Shown in pieces: positions 35,985-48,153 of a stretch of 64,000 nucleotides of DNA (position 1 is the first letter of the stretch; every line of letters starts with the position of its first letter). The DNA is from Clitopilus passeckerianus. Its lineage: Eukaryota; Basidiomycota; Agaricomycetes; Agaricales; Entolomataceae. The position numbers and the translations under genes were made by a program. Under the pieces are notes generated by a model. It saw nothing but the letters and a program-made list of their open reading frames with translations. It was not told the DNA's origin and searched no databases. Where the stretch lies: the NCBI GenBank assembly GCA_944990035.1, contig CALYLX010000159.1:434001-498000 (forward strand). Direction: 5' to 3'.

Positions 35985-38900
35985 CTATGCAGCGGTCCGG
36001 CTGGGGTTGCGAGCGAGGGTCGCACCGGTGCGCTGAGCTTGGATGGAGGAGAATCGTTGGAGCTCTTCGGGCTTCATCGACACCTTTCCACCGAAGCCAA
36101 CCTTGCGAGCAGCGCGCTTGATGAACGAGACACGGTTGGAGTATAGTGACTCGTGGATGGAAGCAGCGCGGGATTGGGTACGGGTGATGGGGACACCAGT
36201 GACGGAGGCCTGGACTTGCTCGGCAACTTGGCGTTCACGGCGCTCACGGAGGTACTTGATGATAGTAGCCTTCATGGCGAACTTGATCCAGTCAAGAGGA
36301 ATGAACCAGACGATATTCTAAGAAAGTTGAAGTCAGCGTCTGTAAACATGGCCGGAAGGAACAAGTTAGCTTACCCAGATCCAAACGATACCGATCCAGC
36401 CACCGGAGATAGGCTTGATGTTAGTGAAGCCCCAGTCGGCATAGGCGGCAATGATGGAGGCCACGAGCTGAGCAATACCGAAGGCAGCCATGAGGGCAAC
36501 GGATGGGCGTTCCATGAAGAAAAATCCGTGCGAACGGGTGACGAAGATGAGTGCCTGTGAGATCATGGCGACTTGGAGGTAGACGATCATGTGGAGATGA
36601 GGATCGTTGGCATCGGTGTAGTTGTCGACGCCGAACTTCCTTCCGAAGAAGTCGGTCTCCAAGATGGCGCAAACGAGGGCAATACTGGAGGGAAAAGTAG
36701 TTAGAGCCAAATCGAAGGAAAATAGTCAATATAGGCGCTTACGTTGAGGCAGTGAGGAAAAGACCGTAGGCGATGGCGAAAGCGAAAATCTCGGCCAAGT
36801 CCCAGCTGTCCGGAGTCATGGAAGGAAGGACACGATCAACGGAGAGGGTCATGATGGTACCGTCGTTGAGAAGGGCGATGATAAGAACCATGAAGGGAGG
36901 GAAATCGAACTTGTAGGCGAAGGCGAGGATGGCGAAGCAGACGACGATACGGATGGTGACAGCGCAGGCGTAGATGGAGTAGTTCCTCATACGCTGGAAG
37001 ATGACACGAGAACCGCGGATGGCGTGGACGATGGTGGAGAGACCAGGCTCGGTCAAGACGATATCAGCAGCACCACGGGCAGCATCGGTAGCACCCTCGA
37101 CAGCAATACCGACATTGGCACGGGAAAGGGCAGGGGCGTCGTTGGCACCATCACCAGTCATGGCGCAAAGGTGACCAAGACCCTGGAGACGCTTGACAAT
37201 CTCGTACTTGTGCTCGGGGAAGACCCCTGCGAAACCATCGGCATCCATGATCATGTCGTCGAGGCTCATGTGCTTGCCACCTGGAGGGGGTCCGTCCTTC
37301 AAAACCTTGGCGGGGTACATGTGGTCACCGAGACCGAGACGACGACCAGTTTCCTTTGCAATGGCGAGCTGATCACCAGTAACCATCTTGACCTTGACAC
37401 CGAGGGCGATGGCATCGTCGATGGTCTGCTTGGTATCGTCACGGGGAGGATCGAAGATGGCGAGGAGACCAATAAGCTCGAATCCGTTACCCTCAGCCTC
37501 GGGATCCTGACCGTCAAGCTCCTCGTATGCGACAGCGAGGGCACGGAGACCACGGGAAGCGTATTCCTCAACATCGGCCTCAAGCTTGTTCTCGACTTCC
37601 TCAGTCTTGTTGCGTGTGCAAAGCTCGATGATGATACCGGTCATACCCTTGGTGACACGCTTGAGCTTGCCTGAGGACTCCTCGAGGTAAGTGATCTCGG
37701 TACGCTTGTCGACGGGGTTGAAAGGCTTGAAGTCGAGGAGCTTGATTCCAGCACGAGCCTTGGCGGGTTCGCCAATAGCAGTAACGACAGCGGTATCGAT
37801 AGCATCCTGATTCTCAGTGCGAGAGGCGTATGCAGCGAGGAGGATGACGTCATCGGCAGAGAAGGGGCCGTAGGTGCGGATGGTGTTGCGGTCGATGGTA
37901 AGCTTGTTGGTGGTAAGGGTACCAGTCTTGTCAGAGCAGAGTATGGTGACACCAGCCAACTCCTCGATAGCGGTGATACGAGTGACAATGGCCTTGTGCT
38001 TGGCGAGTTGCTGAGCACCGACGGCGAGGGTGACGGAGAGGACAGTGGGCATGGCGATGGGGATACCACCGATCAAGAGGACAAGGATGTTATCGAGACC
38101 ACGGCGGTACTTGTAGCGGAAACCCGCATACAAGCAGAGAATCTCTGCAACGACGAAGATGCCGATGGAAACAAGGCAGAATGACCCAATTTGGGCGAGA
38201 ATCTTCTGCAAGTGACCGGTGGTATCGTCATCTTGGCCAACGAGGGAGGCAGCACGACCGAAGAAAGTGTTGGCACCGGTAGAGATGACAACACCCTCAG
38301 CCTCACCCTGCTTACAGGTGGAACCACTAAAATCGTAAATTTAGAACCTGACTTTTAATGAGAGTGGCAAAAATTTCAACTTACGAGAAACACTGGTCAC
38401 CAAGCTTCTTGGACGAGGGAAGAGATTCACCAGTAAGAGCGGCTTGGTCGATAGAGACGTTGATGGACTCAGTGAGACGACAGTCGGCGGGAACGATGTC
38501 ACCAATCTTGAAGGAGATCATATCACCAGGGACGAGGTCGGAAGATTCAATTTCTGACCAAGAACCGTCGCGCTTAACCTTGGCCTTAGGAGCAAGGGAG
38601 TCCATAAGAGCCTTGACAGCGTTACCGGCATTGCGTTCTTCGTAGAAACCGATAGCGGAGTTGATGAATAGAAGGAGGACAATACCGACGAAATCTTGCC
38701 AGTCGGGCGCACGACCTTCTCCGTTGGAAAGGGCAATGGCCACGAGGGCAGCACCCTCCATGACCCAGGAGAGGGGGTTCCACATAAAGGACAGGAACTA
38801 ACAAATTCAGATATACGTCAGAGGCGGGCCCCACGGAGGCATGAAATAAGAAAACATACCTGAAGGAAAGCGTTCTGCTCCTCGCTCTCGAGCTTATTGG

Positions 38901-39318
38901 GGCCGAAAAGTCCCAAACGGCGATGGGCCTCCTCCTTAGAGAGACCTTCATCGCTACATTGCAGGAGGGTGAAAACGTCCTCGATGACAATGGTCTCCAG
39001 ATCGACCTTTTCCTTATCATAGAGATCTTCGGCCTTCAACTCAATCTAGAAAAGTCTGATTAGTACCGATATCGGCGAAATTCAAAGAAGTTGCACGTAC
39101 TGTCGACATGTCAACGTTCGCGTCTGTAAAGAGGGTCGATATTCGCGTCAGCTCTTCAAAAATAACAACAGCGACTTCACGAATAGCTTACGAGTTGGCT
39201 TCTCAGTCTCATGGTCAATATCCTTGTACTCTCTCTTCCTTTTCTCAGGTGGAGCGGTGGGAGTAGAGGCGGGTGAATCGCCTTGTGGACCGGGTTCCTT
39301 TTCAATGTTTGAAGACAT
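35985..39318 (-). CDS. PMA1: Plasma-membrane H+-ATPase (P3A-type, PMA1)
   Basis: Electrogenic proton pump that energises nutrient uptake. The start [15 protein letters not shown] at 39318 was preferred over the ATG eight codons upstream. Exon 1 is 39192-39318. Exon 2 is only 23 nt (39101-39123, encoding ANVDMST), and further exons run to the stop at 35985. Core motifs in order are [10 protein letters not shown] (actuator), [20 protein letters not shown] (M4), the phosphorylation motif [28 protein letters not shown] and [19 protein letters not shown] (hinge). M5-M6 are present with [15 protein letters not shown]. The C-terminus is a basic regulatory tail, [20 protein letters not shown], ending RTAA. 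Very strong codon bias (mostly C-ending) suits one of the most abundant membrane proteins. Confidence 0.97.
39101..39123 (-). other. 23-nt micro-exon of the H+-ATPase gene
   Basis: Flanked by acceptor TTTACAG and donor GTACGTG on the minus strand. It completes a His codon begun in exon 1 and adds A-N-V-D-M-S-T, ending in phase 0. Skipping it would shift the frame between the N-terminal extension and [13 protein letters not shown]. Confidence 0.7.
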
Positions 39319-39342
39319 GGTTGCAGGTGAGAGTTCAACCAA

Positions 39343-42300
39343 CGGCGACGAGGGGTTTAAAGCCCTATAGAATGGTGTCGATTACCACGACCTTGACGAC
39401 GAATACGGCGACAAGCGAGTCGAGGACGATAAAGGGTTGGAAGAGAGAGGAATGGCGTCGGAGGAGGATATGTTGCCTTTTATTTTCGCAGGACCCCAAT
39501 TCAAACGATCAAACAAGAAAACACGGACAAACACTTTGCATCCCGACCCGCGATCCTTTCTACTCCGTTCTGATTTGCGGAAGAACAATACTCTTCCTCC
39601 TCAGCCTGCTCTATTGTAATTTCTGCCCATATTTTTGTGCAATTCAAGCAGGTTTCTTCCAGTGTTCAGTGCTCTACGAGCTTGCCGTGCTTTCGGCCAG
39701 AGCGGAGTCCAAAATCTATCAGTCGGCCTTACGCACAGAAATAGCCAACAAGATCACGTTGCTTTCCGAATTTACCCTCCCTGATCAGATCGCCTGTTGA
39801 AGGCTCACCCGAGGCGCCATTCCACTGTGGATGGAAGGTCGACAGCCAGCTGTCAATTATATCCCCTTGGCGCGGCGTTATCATTAATACCCCAGCCTCT
39901 TATTCTAGTCTAGTACGTTTCAAAACCAGGGATCAGTGCCCTTCTCAACCTCTCTCCCCGTATCGAATAGTACAGATAGTTGCCAGTGTATGCATCACAA
40001 ATTGTCAATGTCAGTTTGAGCGAACTATCCATAGGAACGGTGAACGATGGACAAGAGAACCGACCAACCGTCCGCTTCCGCTCACCCACTAACGCCCACT
40101 GACGCGAAGATCCTCATCAACCAGTAGCATTCTTCCCTCGAGTCCTCCTTCAAACGACTGACATAAGGCAAGCGTCCAACCCCGGTAGCGTCCCCGATTG
40201 TGCAGTGAAATGCGAGCCTATCGGATACCGGCATCATGCTGTATTATGCTACCAAATGCGCTTACATTCGCTTTTATCCTATCATCGAATCAAAAAAAGC
40301 TCTCTAGTCATCCTTCATCTTCATTGAATCTATAACGCCCCTTGCTGATCCACTTTTCTTCAATTCTCCTTGCACACCTTTGACATCGGACCGACCGTGA
40401 AAATGGACATGGAAGGACCTGCGTATGTTACCAAACTCGCGTCATAGGCTACAGCTCCAACCTCTGCTTGGTAAGCTTTTTTTTTCAAAGACAGCCGGTT
40501 AGCCTTTTCAACTTTGCCGCCGGCATCTCTTCGAAGCCGTTCACTTTGGAGTATGCAAAAAAAAATTGGGAAGGTTGTTGTCGTCCGCGGTCGTCCAAGA
40601 TATGATATATGATCTTGAAGGTTCAATTTTCGTTCGTCGCCGGCGTCACCTCCATCAACAAGATCATTCACCGTCCCGCTCGTTGCTGGACGCATCCGGA
40701 AATACCACCGCACATCTCAGCTGCTCTGTCCCAGGGAGTCACGCTTCCAATGGAACTCCCACATCGGATGTCGCTCTACAGACGCCCCAAAAGAAACCCT
40801 CAGGTCCCTCCGAGAATGTGTTAGAAGGTGCTTACGCTGGGCAGCACGGTGTGCACCCCCTGTGGACGTCCCTTGAGCATGAGGACCTTCCATGTGCCCG
40901 GTCTGAGCACAAGGTGCAACATCATCGATCCGCGTTCGGCATTTCCTTATCGGACTTCGTTCGGATATCCGGATAATGATCGTCTTTCATTAGCCGACGA
41001 GTCCCCGGTAATGTAATAAACTTTGCCTCCAGCCTTTCGAGGATAACATTTCCTTTTTGAATTCCAGTGACGACTGAAGATGGATTTGCTTTTGAGATTT
41101 TCAGCTGCGAGGAGGAGCTGGGATTTGCTGGACACAATCAGTCGACGACGGCCGTATCCATTCTACAAACCTTTTTCGGTTTGCTTCTTGTCTTGTGCTC
41201 GTCGACGACCATGCTGCCAAGACACTCTTTCTCGCTTTCGACTTCGACCAAGCCTTCGTTAGTGTGCACTCTAGTGTTATCGTTCTAGTAGAAATCTTGG
41301 AACTCTAGGCAACTGCTGTATTCTTGATTGATTAACGTATTCGAATTTCATGCTGTGTGCCGGACAACGTTTTCAAAGCCAGGTGTATTAACTAAGCATT
41401 TCTTCGCAAAGCAAACCAAGCCATTTAGCTTCCGCTTAGCTCGAAGATAAGCACCACTTTCGCTGGGCAATGCGTAGCCAATAAGCTCCCTTTCATTGCT
41501 AATTCTTGGTCGTCTGCCAGCAATTCCTCAAGGGACGTAAGCGTTTCAATTGTTCTGTTGATATCACAACCATGAGCGTTGATAGACGCATCGTCATGGT
41601 GCTCAGCCATTCATCGTCACCCCAGAATCCTAACATAGTTCCATATCCCCATTAACCCAAGTCGTAAATCTTCACACTCAGCCACCAGTGGCACCTTCGC
41701 CCGCACACGGTAATCATCAAACTTCTGCACTCCTCGTCGTGACTCAACTCCACATGTGAAGTTTCCTTCTAGGCAGCTGAAAGCCTAAATGCACACATCT
41801 GCTTCGAGATCCACCCGTGTTACGCATCTCTCCTACAGTGCCACCAATTCTCCAGTATTCTCGAAAATGCAGAGTACATCCGTATCTCAATCTCTTGGCC
41901 CACATGTCGCTCCGTAAAATGGCGCGTACAGGGCTCAACGCGAACGTTCAAGGGGAAAAGGCACAATTCGGGCGAACCGACCCGAACCGACGTCACTAGT
42001 CGCTGCCCGGTCCGATACGTACACGATGGCGTGCTGGACCAATGACCTGACAGGACAATGGTCAACTGGCCAATACACTCCAGGCCAGCCTCCCGACGCC
42101 ACGAGAGCCAGTGAGATTCTCGAGATGTTCAAGTCCGTCTCGAGTATTTTGAGAGGTCGGTGATGCGGTGATATTGCCCGAGACCTGGGGTTTGAGTCCG
42201 TCGATAGTAATGCGCCGAGTAGATACGCAGATGCGTATTTACACGACGGGGCTGGAGGGTCGACGCTTTCTTCCTTTTGAATCTGCCCCCTCAAGTTCAG

Positions 42301-43516
42301 GCAATTACGCTCCCAGTCGTGTCTCCAGAATCTCCATCAGAATCCATAGTTTATTTGAATTTTGCGAAATTCATCCTGAATGCCCTTTAATCAAGGGCTA
42401 TCCTGGGGCTATCCGACATCTTCCGTTCACTGGTGGATGCCTGATTGCCAGGAACACGATCTTCAAAGAGGCCCTGCGGCGTGACCTAACCAACTTGAGG
42501 ATTTATTTCTATTCCCTGAGCCAATTGCACACATTTGTGACGCCGTCCACTGTATGCGCAGTCTGGAAATGCCTTTCTGAGTCTTGACTCTTGAGGACCC
42601 CATACACTCGGCAGTGAGACAGAGAGAGGGTAGGATACATACCTTCAACAATACGTCAGGATGAGGGTAAGCAGGGACGCTGATCTATTTTTATACTTTT
42701 GGTGCCTAGCCAACTCAGTTCAGTGCTTCACCCTGTGCTTAGAATAGGTCGCCCTCTACTACGAAGTCGGACCAGACGAGACAATCACTGCAAATCGAGT
42801 TTCATAAGCACTTCTCCATAGTATAAATGTATGACATGGATATTAAACCACTATTCAGCTCGTTCTGTGAGGAAGGCGATATCCGTGGCACACACTCATG
42901 GTCTACTTGAAGGGAACGCACCGAAGAGTCACGGGAAATGACAATATAAGGGATTCCAAATAATAACAAATGCCAGCCCACGTTTTTCCCTAGCCTTCGA
43001 GGATGCTGCCAACCAACATCTATGGGTCGATCATCGATGAGTGACAGTACGACCCAATGGTGGTTGGAAGGATGATTCATTGTAGTGAAAAGGCTGAATC
43101 TCCGTCCTTATGTACTCTAGCTCTCCCCAAATTGTCCTTGCAAAAGCCCTTTGTCGAGTCATTCGCCGTGGGGACCAGTATCTCACTTCTTGGTAATGGA
43201 GGGACTTGAAGGGGATTGAGTGTCTATTCAAACTACGGCAATCCCCTGACGTCCTTCGGTTTTCGGGCCATCTTCGTTTAGAGATGGTTCAGGAAAGGAC
43301 TGTGTATGTATTGTATGTATATGAGAAGCAGGGTCTACGTTGACTACGTTGTAATCCGATCCAAAAGGTGACAGTCTGGGAGTCCGCTTTGCCCACTGAT
43401 CTGGCTCCGTGTCTCCATCGTCAAATCCAAGCAAATCCCGACTTGATCATCTCGTCATTCCTCAACCTTGACCTTACAAGAGCCGCGCTCGGTCGACGGT
43501 ATCAAGGCTTGGAGTG
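39343..43516. other. Long intergenic region upstream of PMA1
   Basis: The right-hand neighbour of the PMA1 start is its promoter and leader (39319 to about 40400), which includes CT-rich stretches. Beyond that, frames such as 40566-40976 (+, 136 codons), 40360-40713 (-), 41067-41288 (+) and 42168-42587 (+) are open. None shows a domain, and attempts to splice 40430-41290 into one product gave stops. I see no supported gene, though a short lineage-specific gene around 40.4-41.3 kb is possible. Confidence 0.4.
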
Positions 43517-44404
43517 TTATTTCTGTGCCATTTCAGCCTTGATTTCGTCGATCATGTCATCAAGCCGATCCCGGTGGCCTGGGCTCATGTCGGGGTCGTA
43601 AACATCGAAAACAACCTTGCGAAATTTGCTGCCAGGACCAGACTCATCGAATCGAGACTCAAGTAGTGCGAGGACTCCGAGTGCGATGTTTGTGGGGAAA
43701 TAGAATGTTTCTAAGGAGGGAAGCAGTTGTCCATTTCCTATTAGGATCAACGAGTCTGAATTGAGAATCGTGATTGTTTTGAAGGTTTTGAGCGACTTCA
43801 AGCGTTCGAGGAGCCGATGGAAACTTTTCCGGGTGACGCGCCATGGGACGTACTTTGTACCCTTTTCCTCGAATACTTCGAGTTGGCAATCGGAAGCCTC
43901 TAGAAATTTGATCACGTCCTTCACCACGAGAGAGACGCACCCAAGAATCAATGATCTGAGGGAAGGCGTAATGAGGTGCGTGAGGGGAACTACGTCTTTA
44001 GATGACAATGACAGGGAATCCAATGCAGGGAGGAATATGGGGTCGTAGACTTCTGAGTCAAGTTGACGTTGTTCGAGGCCGGGGAGAAAGCCAAGTGTCA
44101 GACATTGAAGGCTAATACATTCCCTGAGAACAGAGGTCACTACCTTCCATTGAAGCTGCATTGACTGGTCTTTGGAGTGTATGTGTGACAGTTCAAGGCA
44201 CGAGAGTCTGAACCATGGTAGGCGGAGTCTCAGATAGAACTGGACCGCTGCGCAATCACCAACGAGTTGGAGGTTACGGAGTTGTGAGAGCCCCTCGAAA
44301 GTCTGGGCGTACTCAATTGCTGAATATTGGGTGAAAGCATCCGTTTTGGGTGTTGTTTGGCGTAGGTTTAGTGACAAAGTGTCCAGTAAGCTCATCTGCT
44401 TCAC
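43517..44404 (-). pseudogene. F-box/LRR-type protein lacking the F-box (fragment, array B)
   Basis: A 295-codon frame with leucine-rich repeats and no F-box. It has LSQLRNLQLVGDCAAVQFYL, LQCLTLGFLPGLEQRQLDS, LPALDSLSLSSKDVVPLTHL and a conserved tail LLPSLETFYFPTNIALGV, then FRKVVFDVYDPDM. The order matches the LRR half of the intact copy at 46072-47712, including its LPNVETLQIHVDPKAAPKVF and VDVVYRP positions. Upstream sequence (44405-44922) has no F-box, so this is either a 5'-truncated copy or an LRR-only gene. The intact frame argues against old decay. Confidence 0.5.
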
Positions 44405-44890
44405 TTGGGTGCGATGAAGGTAGTTGAGACATGGGTATATGATTGGGGCAAGTCATAGGTTAAGCTCGCTAATCGCCCGAAAAATGGGGTAACCAAGATG
44501 TTGAAAGCATTGTCCAAGAATTGTCAGAATTATTCAAGGCAACATAAGTGGCATCGAATTCAAGAACTTGGCCGCATTAGACTTCTAGCAGAGCGGCTTG
44601 GGTGTGAGTTTCAGTGCAGCCCGACTCTAACAGACGAGACGACAAGGAGGAGGATAATTTGAGCTTGATTCATCGAATACCATCCTACAAATTCTACACC
44701 TCATAATCTTAATAACAACTGTAAGCGTGCTTCCTACGAGTAGCAGTACTCTGATATCATCCCAAGTTCATACAGGCTGACGAGCATACAGCCAACGCAA
44801 TACACATAGCACGAAAGTATTACTTGTGATTATACATGGGAACCCTAAGATGATATATATACGTTTAAAATTAAGGCCCAAAATCTAAAA
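44405..44890. other. Spacer between two F-box/LRR fragments
   Basis: AT-rich, with no open frame of note. I looked for a missing F-box exon of the downstream fragment on the minus strand and did not find one. Confidence 0.45.
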
Positions 44891-45759
44891 CTAAATAACT
44901 CTCCTCCTAGGCTTGTCATAATCTATTGGTTTGAACCGTAATACAGACCCACATTGCTCGGCCATCGCTTTGATTTCCTTGAATGATGGAAGTTGTGCCA
45001 TCCCCTCCCAATACCGGTCCCCGCCAAAGTGGATGCGAACCTGCCGGAGCTTATTTGTGGCTCCTCTAGTACCAAACCCGACAACCTGCTTGCGATCTCG
45101 GCAAAGGCTACCTGTAAACGGCGCGGGACGACTAGGTGGAGAAAAAAGCGATGAATGATGTCGATGGTGTTGAGAGTCTCGTCCTGGACTGATAGTTCAA
45201 GATGAATTGGTCCAATGCGAGGAAGGAGCTCGCTCGCGATTTCCAAATTCCTTGTAAATATTGTCCCTGTCGGATCGATTTGGCCAGACTGGATAATGCG
45301 GATTTTGTTCCAAAGCGCGATATGTGATACCGCCACCTTCCTCCATCTGGAGCATACTTGACGGAGATTCCAAGGACTGGTGCGATGGGTGAGGCCACCT
45401 GGAAGGTGAAGGGCCTTTCGACTCGATTCTTCAGTCGAAAGGGTGTATCCGAATATAATGCCGAGTACCTCGGTCGGAAGCTTCTTGTGAGGTGCAATGA
45501 CAATTTGCAAGGCATCAACCTTTGCAAGTTTGCTATTCCTGATAGCGTGTAACCGGGCGAGTTCTTCGTCGAGCACGTCAATTTCTTGGTTGGTTTTGCC
45601 TATCTCGTTCACCACAATTTGGTGATCAATACCGGACACAAGAATGGTATTTGACCCTCCCGCCAAGTGCTGAATACTGCCGATATCATGGGTTTCATAA
45701 GGGTCGCGTAGATGTGAGGTTTCCATTCCGAGAAACATTTGGGTGCTGTCTGGTGGCAA
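44891..45759 (-). pseudogene. F-box protein with internal deletion and frame change (array B)
   Basis: The N-terminal half is intact. A coiled-coil-like EIGKTNQEIDVLDEELARLH precedes the F-box (APHKKLPTEVLGIIFGYTL, then PWNLRQVCSRWRKVAVSHIA) and GPIHLELSVQDE. After LVLEEP (about 45055) the frame in use runs to a stop at 44923-44925 with no similarity. Another frame from about 45050 gives NKLRQVRIHFGGDRYWEGMA, then MAEQCGSVLRFKPIDY, ending PRRRVI and stop 44891-44893, which looks like a genuine F-box-protein C-terminus. Some 200 residues of LRR present in the intact paralogue are missing at the switch. This looks like an internal deletion causing a frameshift. A phase-compatible intron was sought and not found. 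Confidence 0.6.
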
Positions 45760-46071
45760 ACGCTGGGTAGAATCGGTGACAGCAAAGGAGCTATAGTATA
45801 TGTAGTCGTGGGGGTCGGAGAATAAGAGGGAGAAGAGCCAGAGAAAATTGTCGTTGCTTCCAAGGCACGGGCCTTCAAGCCGTCATGGTGCAGGTCAAAG
45901 CAAATATTTCCAAAAACGGTGGGGTTCTTAACAAGGACAAAGAAGCGTCGCGTCGATACTCATAGTCTGAAGGAATCATAAAGTGCAAATTAATTAATAT
46001 TAATCGAGTATACTATTAGCTGCAAATAATATAGAACATTTCAAAGGGATGTGATATGAAGGGTCCATGAC
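45760..46071. other. Spacer within the second F-box cluster
   Basis: Promoter flank of the decayed copy and 3' flank of the intact copy. No gene is seen. Confidence 0.4.
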
Positions 46072-47712
46072 TCAAACTATCGTTTTTCTTCTATACCTCT
46101 CCCTCCCCGTCAGCCTAAACTTGAGCAGAGACCCCATAGCGTGAGCAGCAGCTTCATCTCTCTTCAGACCTGCCTGCTCTTCAAGGTCCGGAAATAGTGT
46201 CTGTGGGCGATAGACAACATCCACTGCCCGAATCCTACTACGCCCTGCCTGCACATCTCCCGCAAGCCGGTCCTTGAGCTCACCAAATACCTTCGGAGCG
46301 GCTTTTGGATCAACGTGGATTTGTAGCGTCTCTACGTTCGGTAGGATTTGACCTTGACCAAGACGCTCGAGGTCTTGATGGTCAAGTAGTGTGATAGTCT
46401 GCAGCTCCTGGACGCCGTGCAGGAGCGTGACGAGCTCGTCCCATTCGTCTCTTTTGACCGGTGCTCGATCTGGGGCATTCAGGTGGGTGAACTCGACGAA
46501 TGTCCTCAGTGAACAGCGGGAGCGTTTGATGAGGGCGATTAGGTCGTTCGTTCGAAAATGGGTTGAGCTTTTGTAACAGAGGTAGGAGAGGGAGGGGAGG
46601 ATGAAGGTTTGGAAGACGAGGGGCTCGACGGTGTATAGAGTTAAGGACTCTAATTCTGGGAGGGTTACGTGCGATGATATGTACGCTCGCTCGAAATGCA
46701 GCTCTGCATGAATTCGGAGGGCGAGGACTTTGAGTTTGGTGCATTTTTCTAGAGCACGACGGAGTGGGTTCCATGCGAGAGAAGCCGTTCCGTCTTCAGG
46801 AGACTCATCATATGTCAGGTCGAGGTGGGTCAACTGATCGTGGAAAGACGGATCCTCGAAGAGGCGGAGAAGCTTGCGAAGAACGAAGCTGTCCCCAGAT
46901 AGTGTGAGGTTGTGCAGGTGGGGTGTTTTGTTGAAGAAAACGATAGACTTGTCCTTGAATATCTCGCTGCCATCGTTTTGTTCCCATTGTTCATGGGTGT
47001 AAAGGGAGACCATGGAAAAACGCTGTAGCATGGGGAGGGCAATAGGTTCTTCTAAGAACAGGGCGGAAAAGGCAAGAAAAGTGGATTTGGACCTGAAGCC
47101 CAATGCAGAGACCCGGTCTTTGTAGGGCTTGATGAAAGAAAGTGTGTGTTTAAGAAGGGTTGTAGCTACCTCCATCCCATCTTCGGAATGGATTTCGATG
47201 TTTAGGGGTCCCACCTGGGGAAGAATTTGCTTCGTTATCTCCAGACGTCTTTGCCATCTGTATATAGGTCCGCCTGAGTCCTGGTCTGGCAGTGTCCATT
47301 CCAGAACAATGTTGTTCCATAGCATGTTTCTTGTGAGTGCTACCTGCCGCCACGAGGAGCAGACATGTCGAAGGTTCCACGGGCTAGATTTGCAAGATAT
47401 CATCGTTGGGATGGCAAAAGGGATGGAGGGGTTATGGTTGTTCGATAGAGTATGTTGAAAAATGAGAGCCAGGATTTCCGTGGGGAGTTTCTTGTGAGGG
47501 GCAATGACACATTGCAGTTCTCCAACAGATGCACTCTTTGCGCATCGTATTGCGTTCATCCGTGCAATTTCATCGTCGAGAGCGTCGATTTCTTCGTTGA
47601 TCCTGTCTATTTCTCGAGTGACCAACTGGTGCTCGACAGGTGAAGGGAGACATGTGTTGGATTGCCTGGCTATCAGGTCATCCAGGCCGCAGTTCGAACA
47701 ACACTTCTGCAT
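46072..47712 (-). CDS. F-box/LRR protein (array B, intact copy)
   Basis: Predicted F-box substrate receptor, single exon, 546 aa. The N-terminus has a short Cys-containing segment (MQKCCSNCGL). A predicted helical coil, REIDRINEEIDALDDEIARM, comes next. Then the F-box: APHKKLPTEILALIFQHTL, with PWNLRHVCSSWRQVALTRNM, roughly residues 68-125. About 400 residues of irregular leucine-rich repeats follow, including LHNLTLSGDSFVLRKLLRLF, LPELESLTLYTVEPLVFQ and LQTITLLDHQDLERLG. The coil plus HKKLPTE F-box arrangement is very common in Agaricomycete F-box expansions and differs from array A, so the two arrays were not recently derived from each other. Target unknown. Confidence 0.8.
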   Translation of the reverse strand: MQKCCSNCGLDDLIARQSNTCLPSPVEHQLVTREIDRINEEIDALDDEIARMNAIRCAKSASVGELQCVIAPHKKLPTEILALIFQHTLSNNHNPSIPFAIPTMISCKSSPWNLRHVCSSWRQVALTRNMLWNNIVLEWTLPDQDSGGPIYRWQRRLEITKQILPQVGPLNIEIHSEDGMEVATTLLKHTLSFIKPYKDRVSALGFRSKSTFLAFSALFLEEPIALPMLQRFSMVSLYTHEQWEQNDGSEIFKDKSIVFFNKTPHLHNLTLSGDSFVLRKLLRLFEDPSFHDQLTHLDLTYDESPEDGTASLAWNPLRRALEKCTKLKVLALRIHAELHFERAYISSHVTLPELESLTLYTVEPLVFQTFILPSLSYLCYKSSTHFRTNDLIALIKRSRCSLRTFVEFTHLNAPDRAPVKRDEWDELVTLLHGVQELQTITLLDHQDLERLGQGQILPNVETLQIHVDPKAAPKVFGELKDRLAGDVQAGRSRIRAVDVVYRPQTLFPDLEEQAGLKRDEAAAHAMGSLLKFRLTGRERYRRKTIV

Positions 47713-48153
47713 GGCTGCAAAGAAAAGGTATAAAAGATGGCCGCTTCAAAGCTGTCGGTTCAAGTTGCAAGATAAAAACCACTGGCAGTCGTAGGCAAAG
47801 GCGAGGCTGACAAGCATCGTGGATCATTATTTCCAAAACAGGCATTTGCCACAATTGACACAAACAACGCGTGCACGACGCGACATTATGTGTGCCCAAC
47901 GAAAAGCTTCAACGACAACTCGGTATAAAATTAAAAATGCAGGCTGATGTCTAGTTTGCCTTGAAGACTTCACCAGAAATGACTTCTAGCTTCCAGACAG
48001 CCAAAAGCCTTGGATGCCTTCAGAGCAGAAAGGTAGCCAAGCAAGGCTAAATAACGCGAAAGTCCCGTGACTGCGAAACTGGCTGTCCGCCGCTTTGCGG
48101 CTTAGGCTCGTGTCTCTTCAAGTCTGCTCGCTGCCTCACTCACAATAACTATC
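47713..48153. other. Divergent promoter region (F-box gene / separase)
   Basis: 440 bp between two divergent start codons. No open frame of significance. Confidence 0.5.

Noticed and set aside
37024..37674. 216-codon plus-strand frame inside PMA1
   Set aside because: Antisense shadow of a highly codon-biased gene; composition is the mirror of the ATPase.
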